Source: Tigriopus japonicus
Taxonomy: Eukaryota > Arthropoda > Copepoda > Harpacticoida > Harpacticidae
Assembly: GCA_010645155.1 (NCBI GenBank)
Contig: CM021321.1
Span: 7,550,311-7,614,310, forward strand
Direction: 5' to 3'
Length of the DNA stretch: 64,000 nucleotides
Position numbers and translations under genes: made by a program. Positions 33,322 to 48,300 of this stretch are shown in pieces. Within the stretch, counting starts at the first letter, position 1. Each line of letters begins with the position of its first letter. A model generated the notes under the pieces. It was not told where the DNA came from. It was given only the letters and a program-made list of their open reading frames with translations, and ran no database searches.

Positions 33322-36300
33322 GCGACGATTGAAGAGGAGGAGAAGGCTCTTGTTGAGTTGAGATTCATTAACATATTATTAATGGATGTCTGCCACAGAA
33401 CTTTCCTCTTTCATCAATTGTTCTTGTCGGCAGTCTCTATTGTTCCTAAGAATCCTATCCATCATCCCGGAACAGTTTTAGTGTTGCTTGTACTTGAATT
33501 TGTTCTCAAGTTCTCGCTCTCGAAATCCTTGATGCTCTCGAGAATGAATGCGGCTAAATTCCGATGAAAATGAATAAAGTTTGAGAGGGATGAGAGCAAA
33601 ACTTGCCAAAACACAATTGGCCAAAAAACAGCACTGTCGATCAAGGACGAGAAGTTTCTGATCATAAAAAGCCAGTGTTCTTTATCCCTCGGACGAAGAC
33701 GAACGAGAATCTTCAATTGATTCTGCCGTGCATAAAATGTTCCATTCAGAAGATGTGCCAAGAAAAAAGTGCCCCATTGGTACATCCAACATTGTGGTCA
33801 CTTTCAAAGATTCGTGTTTGACCCATTGTTCAGTATTCATAAAACCAAGAGCTACTACAACTTTCAACCAAGGTGCTTAAGGTCATTTAACAATGAGAAA
33901 ACCGATCGAAGGTCTTCGACATGCCTTTCCATTAGAGACAGCATACGAATTTATTCTATCTTTTTTCTAGCTAAACCTCGCCATCGCTCGTCTCCGGAAT
34001 GAATAGACCTTGATTTCCATATATATCTCATTTCAGAGCCTGGAGGCACCACACAATAAAGATTCCCTTTTCTCCTCTTTGCCTCAGGTTTATCCAAGCC
34101 AGACTACCAAAGAAGTAAGGGACTTAGTAAGGAAAAGAAGATCGTCGTGTTCCCTCTTTATTCTCCACGTGTCTTCTGCTCTTTGCTTTTCGTCTTCACG
34201 TTTGGTCTTTATTTGGCACCAAGGGGTGAGTGAGTGTTTGAGTGAGATGTCCTTGTTCAAACACAAATCAGAAACGAAGGGCAACTTCAAATGTTGGAAA
34301 GACGAGTGACTTTCGGAGTTCGGCCTTTGGATTTTGAAGGTGGCCAATTTCAGACCCTGAAATTTGGCCACCATTGGTGCCTTCCTTCTTCCGTGTTCCT
34401 TCTTTGCCATTTCGCCCTGGTTTTCCAATTGAACCTGGGCAAATGCATCATCATCAATTCTGAAGGCCAAATTTTCGAAAGCGAGATTGGAGATCTTTAG
34501 AGCTAGGGAAGAGAAAGAAAGAGATTGTAGCCACTGGGGTTTTTCCCTCTCGTCCCATTCTGACCTTGTGTCTTTTGCCTCATTTAACTGAGGATTGATT
34601 TCCATCTCTCTTTTTTTCTGTGTTAGGGAAGCATTTTTCTTTCTCTTCGTCCAGCACTCTATTTTTGGCCAAGGTTTCATCACTCACTCGTCCCATCTAG
34701 TACGAATCACTTGGCTATACTATCAGGTCCAGGAGAGATTAACTTTGATTGAGACAGCCGTTTCTAAACTTTGGTGGCACGTGGTGTGTTCCAAATGATC
34801 ATTGGAGACTCTAGTAATTGTCCCTAAGCCCATTAGGGTGTCTTTGATTCTATTGAGGAGTGCACGCACACAAAAGGAAGTCGATAGTATTGGTTCTTCG
34901 TTCCCCAACCATGAGATGGGTTCCACATCGATTTGCCATTCCTAAGGGACCTTCAATTCCGAAAGCTTGATCATGAAAGATCATGGCCATTTTTGTTGCC
35001 CAAAACTTGGCCGTGAGGTCCGGTCGTGTCGTTGGTTGCTACCTTCAATGTGATCGAAGCCATACAGACCTTGGCAAGGCCACGTGTCCATCTCCAAAGT
35101 GGAAGTGCTGGGAAATCACTTGGAAAAGGCCGTTACGTGAAATGTGCGCAGCATCAAGACCGTCCTTGGCCTCCTCTTGGCCCATTTCTGAAGGCTCTTC
35201 TACACTCTCCATATACGTAGTGGTAGTATATCGAAAGAGGAAGGAGGGCGACCCAAAGTGACGGGAACCCAGGGAGGTCTTTTGGGTCTTCTTTCTGCCA
35301 ATGGATCTCATGGGTGGAAACTAATCTGTTGGAATAACAATTGGACCAGAGAGCCTTTTTCTGGGTATGCCAAGGTCTAATGGAGGGATTTCCGAATACT
35401 TTTCTCGGATGAAAGAGCACCATTGGGCCCGATTGGATCGATGACTGGCTAATGGCGTTCAAAAGTACAAGGGACATTTTGATCCCCGTGTTCCTCCCAG
35501 ATGGAACCTCGAGTGTGGTCTTCGATCTTGCAAATGCAGTTTTCCCTGTCTCTAATTGTAATTTATGGGATACTCTTGTCAGGCGAGGGACGAAAGTTTT
35601 GAATCCAAGTTAAATATATGTCCGATTCAAATTCCGTAGTAGGAGAAACTTGAGAAATCTCAACCTTCCATATCCTGGACTTGGCCTTGAAAATGGAAAA
35701 TGTGAAAATTTGAAAAAAAACTTGTCGGGCTTTTCGACGACCCAAACTTGAGCAAAGCTTTGCTCGACATTGCTTCAATTCGGCTCGAACTCAAGAGCTG
35801 TGAATTTCATGGATTACTAAGCCCCTTTTTGGATGAAAGGATGGTCAGGCCACAGGGAACAAAATAAAAGTAAAAAGCTCACCAAAGAGCCTCTGCATCA
35901 AAGTAAGTTCATCCCCTAAAACCAGAGGCACAAAAAGCGACGAAGGGAAGAAAGATGAGAGAAGTGCCATTGGAGAAGGAAACAAAGATATTTCCTGTTC
36001 ATCCTGTGGATCTGGAGAGGGACTTTCATCGGAGCTTGCTTCAAGGGACGGAAGTAAAAAACCATGGCTCAATACGGAACAAAAAAAAAAGTAGGAAACC
36101 TATTTTTAAGTTAGAATGCATTCGATGCTTTCATTTTCGGACTGGATCTTCTGTGCGAGAAAGGAGTCGCTCGTTCTCTTGTGTCGGCTGACATTTACTC
36201 AATATTTACCGTGTCAACATTCATTATCAGAAATCGGGAGACGAAGAAGATGCTTTTCCCTCATTGTAATGAACAAATTTCGCCCTTGGCGATCTCATCT

Positions 36301-39300
36301 CTTCTCTTAACATGAATGGTTCATAATGTTTATCGAAGAAGAGACTGAGAGCATTCTTAATTAATTTTTTCAAGTCACTAGTCAGTGAACGAAATGTTCT
36401 AATACCTCCAAGGCCACTTAACGGATACCGAATATTGCTCTGCTTAGTAGCTTCAGAGCCCACATTTCTTCTGGAAAATCGAACATTGGTGTATTTATGG
36501 GTCGTAAAACCCAACCTATCCTCCGTTTAGCTCGTGATGTAATGGAAAGAGAACAATAATGATCCTTCCAAGAGCCGTCGGTTTTTTTGGTAACCTTCCC
36601 TCCAAACAATTTGCAAGAAGACACGACAGAATGAAGAACCTGTCAACGAAAGTATTTTGGGTGGAAATGAGCCTCATCTATTCTTTTATTCGCAAAATCC
36701 GAGGAACCCAGCGGTAATACCGGAAATGGAGATGTAGCCTTAGTAGTATTAGTGGAACTCGGGGAAAGAGGATCTGTCTGTCGCTATCTCCGTGTGACAG
36801 TCACTCATTGCTAAGGAACAAACCCATTGGAGAACGAAAAGAGGAGGGGATGAGGATACCAGATCAAGATGGAACACAATGGAACCAACCACATGATGTG
36901 GTTGAACATCTGGTTATTATTTGCCTTTTGTTCCTCGTCCTTCTACTGTACGCACAGTACAGTGATGGGATGAAGGAGGCGTTGTTCCACTCGGAGAACG
37001 TGAATACTTTAATGAATGTGATATGGACCTGGAAGCTCTCTTCTTTGGTTGGCCTGGACCTTGCTGAGTCTCTTGTGAATTGCTTTTCCCATATCTTTTG
37101 TCTTCCTTCCGTTCGTTGTCGCCAGTTTGTATTGCCAAGAAGTTAGCAAGAAGACACATTGAACGACAACTCTCGAGGTCTCTTTGGGATGGGTTGCTCT
37201 CTGTCGACTTTCGCTTCCAACTTGTTCTTGTTTATGTGACAATAAATGCTATAAAAAAGGCCGGAATTTCCATTCCATCAGAGAGCAAGAATGGAGAAAG
37301 GGGCGTTGGATCAGACGAAAACCGGCTTTTATGATTTCAAAGGCATCTCCCGTTTCAGCTCGCTTTCACAACAAACTAATAGTCTGACGTCTGCCTGATT
37401 ATGACGATGATCATGATGATGATGATGATGAGAAATGGAACCAAGGTGTAGAAAGATAATGAGATGATGTCCTTGGTTGGACTTCAACGGCCTTTTTTAC
37501 ACGCTTACCCCCCTCGTTTCTGGCTCGAGGGTACCAAATGGCCTTGTTGACGAGTTGGGACATTTGTGGCTCACAATCTTTGTTCAAGGTTCGTTAAACC
37601 TCAAAAAATGTTATTTTTCCGTCCTCGAACCGGGGAACAAGAGGTCCACATCGTCTCATCTTTCTCATCTACGCACTTCACCCATCTGATCTGCCCTCTA
37701 GGCAAGAACTAGATCCCTGATTTAAGCTCAAGAGGTTCCCATTCTCATTCTCGAGATCTCCCTATTTTTGACGAGGGTTGTGGATTTGATTAGCTCATCA
37801 GGGTTCTTCTGGGAAAGAGATCTCTTTGCAGTGGCTTTAGAAGCCTTAAATCGACCTTTTTGTCAAAGAGTTCCAAGGGAAATGGGAACTGTTGGGGCAA
37901 AAATTTCAAGAATCGTGTCATGTATTGTCATTGAGCGTGACAAACGGTTCCGGACATTTCATGAATATTTTAGACATAGACTTCGCTGTGAAAGCTGATA
38001 GAAAAACTGTCCTTGGGCTTGAGGGAAAACTCATCGTCCCGTATCTTACCTAAAAGCAAGAGACGAAGAAATGTAAGAGATGAGAAATCTCTTGGGAGGC
38101 TTTTATGGGGAATGTGACGGTACTCTCAAGTCTGCATCGTTATTTCGAAGCAAGATTTGACTCCTGATCGCGAACGTGGGACATTCTACTGAGGGTCCAG
38201 ACTATCTGTCACACTACCGGAATGGCAATTGAACCTTTTTGGTTGGGGATCCTGCACCACTTTCCCAAACTTTCTACCTAGGTTGGAAGAATTCAGCCTT
38301 TGTTGGAATAGGTCGACTTGAACAAATGCAACGGGAAAAAGAAAGGCTTAAAGATAACAATGGTTGGAATTCACTTGAAGATCGAGATGCAAAAGACGTT
38401 TTTTTTCCTTGGAAGAACACCTCAAAAAGAGACCTTTTATATAAACCACTCTTATTGATGCTTCGCGTTACTGAAAATGAAGTGTCCTTTCATTTTCCTT
38501 ATCGTTTGGACCAAATGGTGACTAGCTTTGTTCCATAAAGATCAAATGGTTGAAAGACATTCCCTGAAGAAATATACTTGGAAGAATTCTTTCATTTCCA
38601 AAAGCTTGGAAGTTTTGTACAAAAAAACTCTTTGGGATGAAATTAGATTCAGAGTTATTCTCTACAGAATCCTTTGACAACCCTTAGAGTTGGATCCCAG
38701 CGGATTAGCGATAAGCTGACGTGTAAAAATAACCTTCCCAAGGTCTCTGAATTTTTGCATGGGTGAGAACGGAGAAAAGCCTCAAGGCCTTCAACGACTC
38801 CACGATTACATAGTACATAGCACTACTACAACTAATACATATTTGTGGCAGAATGGGAGTTACTAAAAGGCTCGCACCTCATTAATTTAAGTGTAGCACA
38901 AACAAGGCTCAAGGGTGTTTGTGTGAGAATAATTCTACACACGGGACCGCCCTGAAACACACGCCCCAACTACTGCCCTTACTATTTATGTCTGATCGTA
39001 AACAGAAGCTCTTTTCTCATATGAAATGAGATGGGATTATGCATGGAGATCTAACCCTGATTTATTTTCCTCATCTGCAGAAAGTGGTTTCTCGGACATC
39101 CCGAGGAAAACGAGGAAGAAATAATTTTTCTCATTTGTTCCACATCCCGTCCAGATCTGCACTCCAAACCATAAATAACGTGCTCCCTCTGGATGGAAGA
39201 AAAGTGTCGGAAAGGATTTGCAAGAACGACCTTTTTCCCTCTCAAGGTTAATTATCCTCGCACATACTCTGAGGTGGTTGAAAATGTACCTCGACAAAGG

Positions 39301-42300
39301 GATTTACGTCATTCTGCTCTCGCACTGGCCTTGGCCTTGTGGTCTCTTGACTGGCCTTGTCATCTGCTGTGGCAAGAATAACCACTATAATACCCACTAT
39401 CAGACGGATAAGGAAAGACGGACAAGGAAATGCTAGCCAAAAAAGTCTGTCTTCTCGAGGTTTGATCTTGATCCATCGTGGCCTCCTCCTTTCTTCCCTA
39501 GATTGGTGTCTGGTGTCCAACTTTGGTGGTCTTTTCTCCTCACTTTCTCTCTCTATCTAGAACAGTGAACCTCTCCTATCCAAACACATACAAGGCCCAC
39601 ATCTGGCACTCATCAGTCTCCAGTGGTGACCAAGTCCAAAGCCATTTTGGGACATGGAGCTACTTTCTCCGCCCTCCTCATTTACAGTATCTTCAGTGCA
39701 TACATCACTAGGCTATGTACTATATATCGGACAATAGTGTCTCGGATCTCCCGTCGTTTCCTTGTGTTGTTTTGGGTTTTGGCCGAGGTCTGACCTTTGG
39801 AACAAAGTGAACTGTTCGATCATGATGGTCCAACAACATAGAGCATGTGGAACCCTGCCAAGCTTGGGCTAATTGTCACGGTTGCAGTTCCCGGAACGAT
39901 GCATTTAGAGGTCCTCCGATGCCTCTATTTTCGGAACCAAAAAGGCCAAGATCGGCTTTCATTTTGGACAGAATTAGACACCATGTGCCAAGGCCATTGG
40001 CCAGACTTGAGAGTCTTCTTCCATTGTAATATCGGAACACTTGCTTTGGATCCACTTTGAGGTGCTCTGCGAGCCTGCCTTGCTCCTCGAATTCGGGAAC
40101 CAAGCCACTGAAGGTCTTTGGTATGCTTAAAGTAGACGACCGTCGAAAAAAGCATGTGGACCAAGTGTAAAGGGTCCCTTTGAGAATGAATTTGGGTAGT
40201 CAATGGCCAGGGTTTATCCTAACCTCAAATGGTGAGGCTTAAATTGCTGTCAAGCGAAGAAAAGCAAGACGGAAGGGGCCCTAGTGGTCTCTGTCTGCTA
40301 CCTTTCAACAAAGGATAAACCCTGAAGGGATTTGGGCTCAATCTCCAAAACCGTGGTCTTTTTTGTAAGTCGTTCCCTCCACTCTCGTTGACAGAACAGA
40401 ACACTCACTGCTTATGGGGAATAAAGGGGGAGTTCCCCCCCCCACCCTTCCAACTTAAATATGAGCATGAGAGACTACAAAAAAATGCCTGCATTTCCGG
40501 CTTAACCAAATTTCAAGGTCGCTCCATTAATGTTTCATCCATGTCATAGGAGAGGGAACGTGGCGCATGACGAGGAACTTGGAACAGTCACGTGAGAGCA
40601 TACTCAAGTTGCCTTTCTCTGTCCAAACCCCATAGTTCTTAGGCGAGGAGCAGACCATAAAGTTCATTATATCCAATGGTAGTTTAACTGTGGGAGAACG
40701 GCAGCTCTGGAAAAGAACTCAAAAACTTCTCCTTCTTTCTAACGAAGGAAGCTCCACGGAAACTGTTTGGATCACGGAGGGGCATATCCGCTTTTCTAAC
40801 ATTAGGATCTTGAAGAGAGACGAACGATAGCGTCCGAGATGTAATGTGTATGTACGTGTCTCGACCGAGCCTTAAATCTACACTAGACACTGCCTAAAAC
40901 CACCTTTCATTGCCACTCTAGCAACCCTGGTTCCTTTTGGAAACTTTCTTTTTGGACCCAAAGCAAGAGTTTTGCATTCGTAAATCCTGGTTGGGTGTTC
41001 ATTTTTAGGCTAGCAAAGTAACTTTTCCAATTTTAGTGAAAGTTTTGCCAGTGGTCGTTTAGATGCTACGGGAAGTGGAAAGTGGATCATGTGACCTTGG
41101 GTGTTGTCTAGAGTGCTCAGCTCACTTATGATACACTCGGCCAGCAGCCCACTAGTACATAGCCCGCTATTGGGAGCTGTTCCATAGTCGTCTGCCACCA
41201 ATGGAGATGACGAGGAGGGATTTTTAAAAGTCATCGTTCCAGAAGGGGGATAAGAGCGTTAAGCATGTTTACAATTCAGCCCAGAACGACCTAATCCGTC
41301 GACGAAGCATTTGCCACGAGAACGTCGAGGCGACGAAAGTGTCCCATAGCTCGCTTCAATGAAAGAAGATGAGTCGAAATTCCTCGGTCCAATCGTTCCA
41401 ATGACGTTAAGCTTGCTTTAAGGCTCTTGGAGGATCTTTTCGAGGCGGATTGGAATACATTATTGAACGCACTACGCACCCGACATGACTTCCAAGAAAC
41501 TGGCAACACATAATGGCTTCTAGCGTGTGGTACAGCACATTAAAGCTTAGTCATTACGTTTCAGGTCGATTAAATGGCTACAATCTTTGATATATGGAGT
41601 TGCGGAAATCCGGGTGAACAAAACTGTATAAACGGCTTTTTCATGTCTTCTATGAGAGAAAGGACTCATGACCGTGCTTATCAAAACATATGTTGAAAGT
41701 TGGCGGGGTTTCTACGTCACCCTTCGATTATTTGGCTCAAGGTCATTGGAACAATTTGGAGTTGCCAATATTGGGAGACCATACATTTCGACCGAAATGG
41801 AATGTACCGAAACCACCAGCAAGGAAATTAATAGTCTCACTGAAATAATCAAAACAATGGCTATCAGACCTTTTTTCAATTATATCCCATTGGTAACCGT
41901 ACCTTAATCGGGTCTTTTTAATGGCAGACAGGCAAATGGAAAGCTCCAAAGTGGTTTTTTTCGATTACTTTTTGTCGTGAACAGGGGCGCGATTTGATTC
42001 GCTTCACTCACGAGGAAAATGAAGTGAAGCAATTTTCTTTTTTCGAGGGATTGAAAATTGGATAAATTCGTCCCAAAATACCAGAAGCTAAGTAATGGAT
42101 GAAGCCAATGAAATGAAGGGAAATAACAAGAAGGGCGGACATTTTCAATAACTTCAAGGGGGTCCAAACAAAATTTGTTTTTCCCCCATCAAGAGCTGTT
42201 TAATCGATTTGTTTGAGAGGGGAAAACCAGGAACCCTGGGGTTAATGCAAGCATTCAATGGCATAATAAATAGCAATCCATTAGGTTTTGACCACCATGT

Positions 42301-45300
42301 AACTTGGAGAATGTTCCATATCACAGACCCATTCTACGTAAATTGGGAACAAGTACGTTCGAAACTTTCCTGAAAAAAACCCTTCTGCCAATATGTCTTT
42401 CCATTATCCCTTGCGATTTCGAGACACTTGGAAATGCAAAAGTCGATTCCAAGTGACATTTCAATTGTTCTTGAGTTCGCAAGGTTGGCTCTCTTCGCAT
42501 GATTCATTTGCTCTGATTCTCGTGGGTAAAGTCAATTTCCTCCTCTTTCGAGTCGAATGTCATCATTGACGAATCACGTCTTTCTCCTTTGTCTTCGCTA
42601 CGAACAGTGGAAAGTCCCACCGAAAGTTATTCTCGGGTGAGTCAGCCTTTCTTATCCGTCCTTTTCTCTGTTCAAAGAAAGACCTTGGCGAGAGAATTCG
42701 CAAGAAGTGTGGAGCTGAAGCGATCAAACTTCTGAAAGAAAATCCTGCTGGACTTTCCGTTCTATTGACGAATGGTCTTTTCCGGTTGGGTCCAAAGTTA
42801 TGTTGCATTCCAAAGCAACGGATTGGGTCATATTTTGAGCGCTTTTTCCGGCCGAAAGGATCTCATAAACACGGTTTTGGCGGATATTTTTCTTCTGAAT
42901 TTTCCTCTAAATCGCTACTTGAACTCTTCAAATTGACTCTTGCAATTTGAAAATGAAATTCCTTTCCTATAGCGTGTTTCATTTGACATTCATTGGAGCT
43001 CTTTTCAATAGCATTCGACCTTGCAAATCGAATTCTGAGAAGGCCTCATCCGTTTGAGGACAAAATGGAATTAGACCTTTCTGGAAATCCTTATTGACCT
43101 TCAATCGTCGCCCTCGATACAAGTTCTTGTGCGTGCAAAAGAAGTTTGCACCTTTTACGCAATAGTGACAATAATTACTCACACCAAAGTTTCTCAAATT
43201 CAAATTCAATTCCATCCCCAAGAACGAAACATGTGTGAAACCCAAAGCCAAAAAGCACTCATTCTTCAGCTTGGAACGAGAAAAACGGGTCCATTTCGGA
43301 CCTAGCATATTCTCAGGCCAGATGGAACCATCCATCTTTGAAGCCCAAACGATATCTTGCATGTCGGCCCTCCTCATTGGGTTCTACCAATTCTCAGGGA
43401 GGAGAAACTGAGACTACATATTAATTTGCACCGAGTATTAGTATTTTGCCGCTACATCAGCATTTTCCACCCGCTGTTGTTATTCTCGCCCCCTGAATGA
43501 AGGCGTCCCATGGGTTGGGGTGGGTACTAATAACTGGCAAACTAGATTAAGTTCTAATAGGGATTGAGGGCAATATCGCATGTTTCGACTCCGTGAGTGA
43601 GAGTTTCCACTCATATTTGTTTGGTTCTTTGGCTTCTTTTTCGTTTAGACCCCATCTTCCATATTCTCTAGGGTGAATGGAGAGAACTGGGTGTATTGTG
43701 CTATTTTGATCCATCAATTTGTGCTGACAACCAGATCTTATTCGAGATAAGGGGGATACCCCAAAATCTGCCCAGATTTGAATACATGAAGACATGCATC
43801 TACAGTCTTATATGGATGCTATGAAAGTTAATCCAAAGGCCGAGGATTGACCTAATATTCAAATCATGCCGGAAGGCCGAAGGATCCGACGATTTTCCGT
43901 CAATCATGTTGCAACCATTATGCCAGCCTGTCATTTGCACAAGCTGAGTATCAAATGAAAAGTCGGCTCAGATCTTCACGCAAATGGGCAAAACCAAGAC
44001 TTCCTTGATAGATGAATGAATACTCGTATTCGTTTCGCTTAAACAGATTATCACAATGAGGGAATAGTTCTGCTTTTGGAACCTGCTTTTTCTGACCTGT
44101 CCACTGATTGAAATGAATTGGATCAACTTGGCAATATTAACCTCAGATTAATGGACACACACAGGAACCATCCAGCTTCCTCACTTCCCTTGCTAGCTAC
44201 GTAGTGAACGCAGTTCTTGGCACTTAATTTCCTTGGATTTCTCCTCCAAACGCAAATGGAAGATAAGTAAGAAAGGCCGTGGAACATTGCGCTACTTTGG
44301 GTTCCTCCCAAGTGATCTGAGCCATGCCCTCTTTCCCCTTGGGATCTTGGCCACATATTTCCTGCCTTTTCCGACTCTACTGTTCGTACTGCGGATTGAG
44401 CAACCTCCAAAGAAAGAGATCTTGGAGAGCTCGACAATACTGCGTGCAACTTGGAAGAATTCCTTGACCACGCCAGACAGCCTTTCATTGGCCTACTATC
44501 AGGATGACAGGGTGTTTCAGAACTTTGTGATGGATGATGGGGAGTCCACATCAAAGAAATGGGGAAATACAGGAAAGTAATAGTGTGGAAATGCGGATCA
44601 GCCGAATTCATCCCTCCAAATTCTGACACCTTCTTTTGGCAACGAGGATCCTTCAAGGCCGTCCCATTGAAGGCCACCGAAGAATGTCTGCAGTCCAGAA
44701 ATATCTTCTTCAACTAAAACAGTCTTGATTGCTGGGCACTCTGAGTAACTTCTGGTGGCAAGTGGGGCAAAAATGGGCGATGAAAAAGTCACATTGATTC
44801 TTGAATGGCCATGCTTCTGCGTGACCAAAATCTAAAGGACGATATGTTCTATTCACTCTGTGCAAGGTCAGTACGATATGAAATTGATAAAATGAGAGAA
44901 TGAGTGGCAACCCTGTTTGAATCACTTCCTCTTTAAGTAAAGTTTTCTCAGAATTCGCTTTGAAACGACCATAATGATGATGATGACCATTGATGTCGTC
45001 ATAGTTATGAGCAGACTAGGAACGTATTAGTAGCAAGCCACCATCAAATATGGAGATTAAGAACCCAGTCAGAAATGTTCAAAGGGTCTCATTGTCGGAC
45101 GAGCTTTGATTTCTTAGCTGACCACTTCTTTACTGATATTTACTCCTCCATCTATCCTATTTTCTTCTCAACCAGGTCCATAAATAATGCAAGAACTCAG
45201 TAATAATATCTAAATTGGGATATATCTCCTCAGTTCCATCAAATCCAAATAGAGGTGAGCGATGAGCTCTGAGGAGAACAAACCTCGTCAGAAGTGATCA

Positions 45301-48300
45301 CTGTGAAAATTGAGCCATGAGCTTCAAGGCCAACTGTTCCAGGTGCAAGGTCGGTACAACAAGAAAAGAAAAGGGAGAGGAACTGAGGATCAGTGGCACA
45401 AGGTCGACAACTCCTAAGAAGAGCTAGTACTGTAGATTGTGTATTGTACCAGGGATTCGTCACTAACAGTTTGTCCGTGAGCCGACTACCGAATGGAGCG
45501 GAGACGAAGCAAATAAATCATTTCCATAATGGACATGGATATGAGAGCGATCCATCGAAGATGTTGTAGTTCGAGAAAATTGCATTCCCAGCATACTGTG
45601 TACATACTACTACATCCGAACGAAACGACCGTGTATTGGATGTTTTGGCCGTGGGCTGGCCTTCATCATGTCCATATACATCATTATTTTCGTTCATGCT
45701 TCACCGGCAATTGATGACCAAGCTCAACTTCAGAGAGATCTACGCAAAAAAAGCACGCGACCTTGAGCCACTTGCACTTGGTCAGCCTTTTTCACGGAGA
45801 TGGGGAATATCTATGGACCATCGATTGGACACGGTGCTCTCGATCTATTTATTGCGAGATATGGAATCAAGTCGTGAACAATAACGAGGACGAATGGGAT
45901 AGCATTCGTAGATTTACCAAGAAAGGATTGTTGGAAATTAAGAGGATAGATATCTGGGGCTAATCCCATTTTCCGAAGGCTCTTTGGATCGGAAGAGAGA
46001 TTAATTGAGGTTAATACATTTTCCAATCAAAGGTCTAGCTGAATTTGAACAAATCAATCACATTGGTGTTGGACTGAATCCATTGCTGATTAGTTTAAAG
46101 AACACAAACTTTTTTGCTCAGTATCGAAACCAAAACCCATTTGCTTTTGTCTAAGGTTCTGTATAAGGTAATGTTTGCGGACGTCCAATTACAATACCCT
46201 ATAAAATTGGACTGTCATTTATGCAAGCTATAGTGGGCTGTTGGCCTTCCGATAACTCGTGATTACCTTTAGTAGGAAAGACAAAGGTCATCATTATTCC
46301 AGGTTTCTTGATTGTAACAAAATATGTCGTATCCAAAATTTCCAAGGTCGCCATATCTTTCCTGGAAGGCTGATATTACATTCCCTTTTTTCTGCCATTC
46401 GTGGAAAAGTTCCTTGAGGGACCACAGACTCCAAAAGTGACACTTTTCTGCCCTTTTAGTCAGAGGAGAAGAGAAATTTCCAGCGAAATTGCAATGCCTC
46501 ATCTTTTTTAACAAAGACGTTCCCACCAAATCGGGCAAAAAGCTGTGGCCATTGTATTGTGGGAGAACAACTGGATAGCTCATAACTCTGTCACTGCGGG
46601 TCTGGCCTTTTCAGATTTTCAGCACCAACCCACACTTTTTCTGCATGTCTCAATATGGCTTGGCGACTAATACAATGGAAGGAAGTGCCTTGAAGGCCAA
46701 GAAAAATCGCTTTTCACTTGGGAAATGGGAGCCAAGAAAGGATTGCATCGGTCTTTGGGAAAAGGAGTTAGCTTCGACAACGAACTTGGACCGTCGTTCC
46801 ATGCTCCGACAAGCAGGCTTTGTCAAGAGCACGCGTATGGTTTCCACATAACTTACGAAAAATAAATGTTCCAGACTGACCCTCTGCTTTGTTAGATCCA
46901 TCTCGGACCGCATCGAAAATGGCTTTGGAAACTTTTGAGCTGCCGTGCGTTTGGGCTTGAAATTGGCCGTGATCCCATTGAAGCCAATTAAAAGGATCTC
47001 AAGGCTGCCAATTTCCAACCAACGAGGCCATTTCCTTCCAAGGCAATCCTCTTCCATTCCAATAATGTCCTATCATTTTCCCCCAATTCTCAGTTTTACA
47101 CAGCTCCAATGTGTACTTAAAACATTGTTCCCAAGGGCTATTACGAGCACCGTATCTGGAGGCAAAGTGGGACCAAGGAGTTCCTCTCTGAAAACTTCGT
47201 TCCAACTCAATTTCCATGCCTTGCACGTGTACGTATACCACTCGAGTCAAACAGAAGGTCAGTTCATCCACGTTAAGATAACAAGGTCGATGAAGACGAT
47301 AGGCAATCCAATCCAAGATATTACTAATGAAGTGTGAGTTTCCAGATCGACTTAACGATTTTTCGATCCCAATCTACGTACCAAACATGCAAATTGAAAA
47401 CATAAAAATGTTAACATGATCCAGAGTCTTGAGGAAGAAGATGCCCAAAGGCTGCCAAAGTTTCTGATCCAATCGATGCATAAATTAGTATTAGCCATTG
47501 CCAATGGAACAAACAAATTCTCCCAGTGATCACTCCTCGCTTTTGTCCCGTACAACAAGCTATCGTGCCTAGAGGCCATAATCCCAGCAATTTTCAAAAT
47601 TGGCCTTGAGAAGGAAAACTGTTGGGAAGTGGAGAATTGGTTGTGGTGATCAATCACTTTCCTCGACCTCGCGTTCAAAGGCAAGGCAAGCTTTTTCTCG
47701 AGCCCATTCCCGAAAGCTCCCAGTCACATGTGTCAGAATTGTCCATTGGACTCTCTGTTCTTCAAGTTGACATCTCTCAACTTTATAGTGCGATGCCAAC
47801 TGAAGTGAGTGAGTGAGAGAAGAATCTGAGAAGAGATTGAGTGACATGAGCACTGCATTAATTTATTAACGCGTGAGAGAGGGGAGTGTTTTGGACCAAG
47901 GCCGAGGTTGAACATGACCTACCATATTTTTGGCCTTAAATGATCCCTTTACGTCCATTATGAAGCGTGAGAAGTATCCTTGAATGCATGTTCCGAACGC
48001 TTTGAGCTCGGTGATATGTGCATTTCCATTTAAGGCCGTGGAACAGTTCCGTCAAATTGGAAGTTGAAGAGAACCAAATGGTAAACAAGCCCTAATGCAA
48101 ACTTGGTGACTGATGGTGCACGCTCTGGATATAGAAATCAGGAACCGTGATGAGTGGTGCCATACGGCTCCATCTGAATTTTGATACAACCAATCAAACT
48201 CGTATCCATCCATTTCCCCCTCTCCTTGACTTGGGCATGTATCTCAAGTCCCTGGAGGGAATCAATCAATAGCTCAAGAAAAAAATCCCTCATAGGAGAG

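Noticed and set aside
33165..33374. Alternative stomatin N-terminus from the ATG near 33374
   Set aside because: Its frame ends at the GTAGGT donor in phase 0 and cannot join exon 2, which needs one leftover base. The ATG at 33319-33321 fits.
34090..34683. 197-codon minus-strand frame upstream of stomatin
   Set aside because: Composition is Lys/Glu/Ser-rich without a domain, and plus-strand frames overlap it. Chance is the simpler reading.
44123..44713. 196-codon minus-strand frame and the overlapping 115-codon plus-strand frame
   Set aside because: They overlap in opposite directions and neither resembles a known family, so I report neither as a gene.
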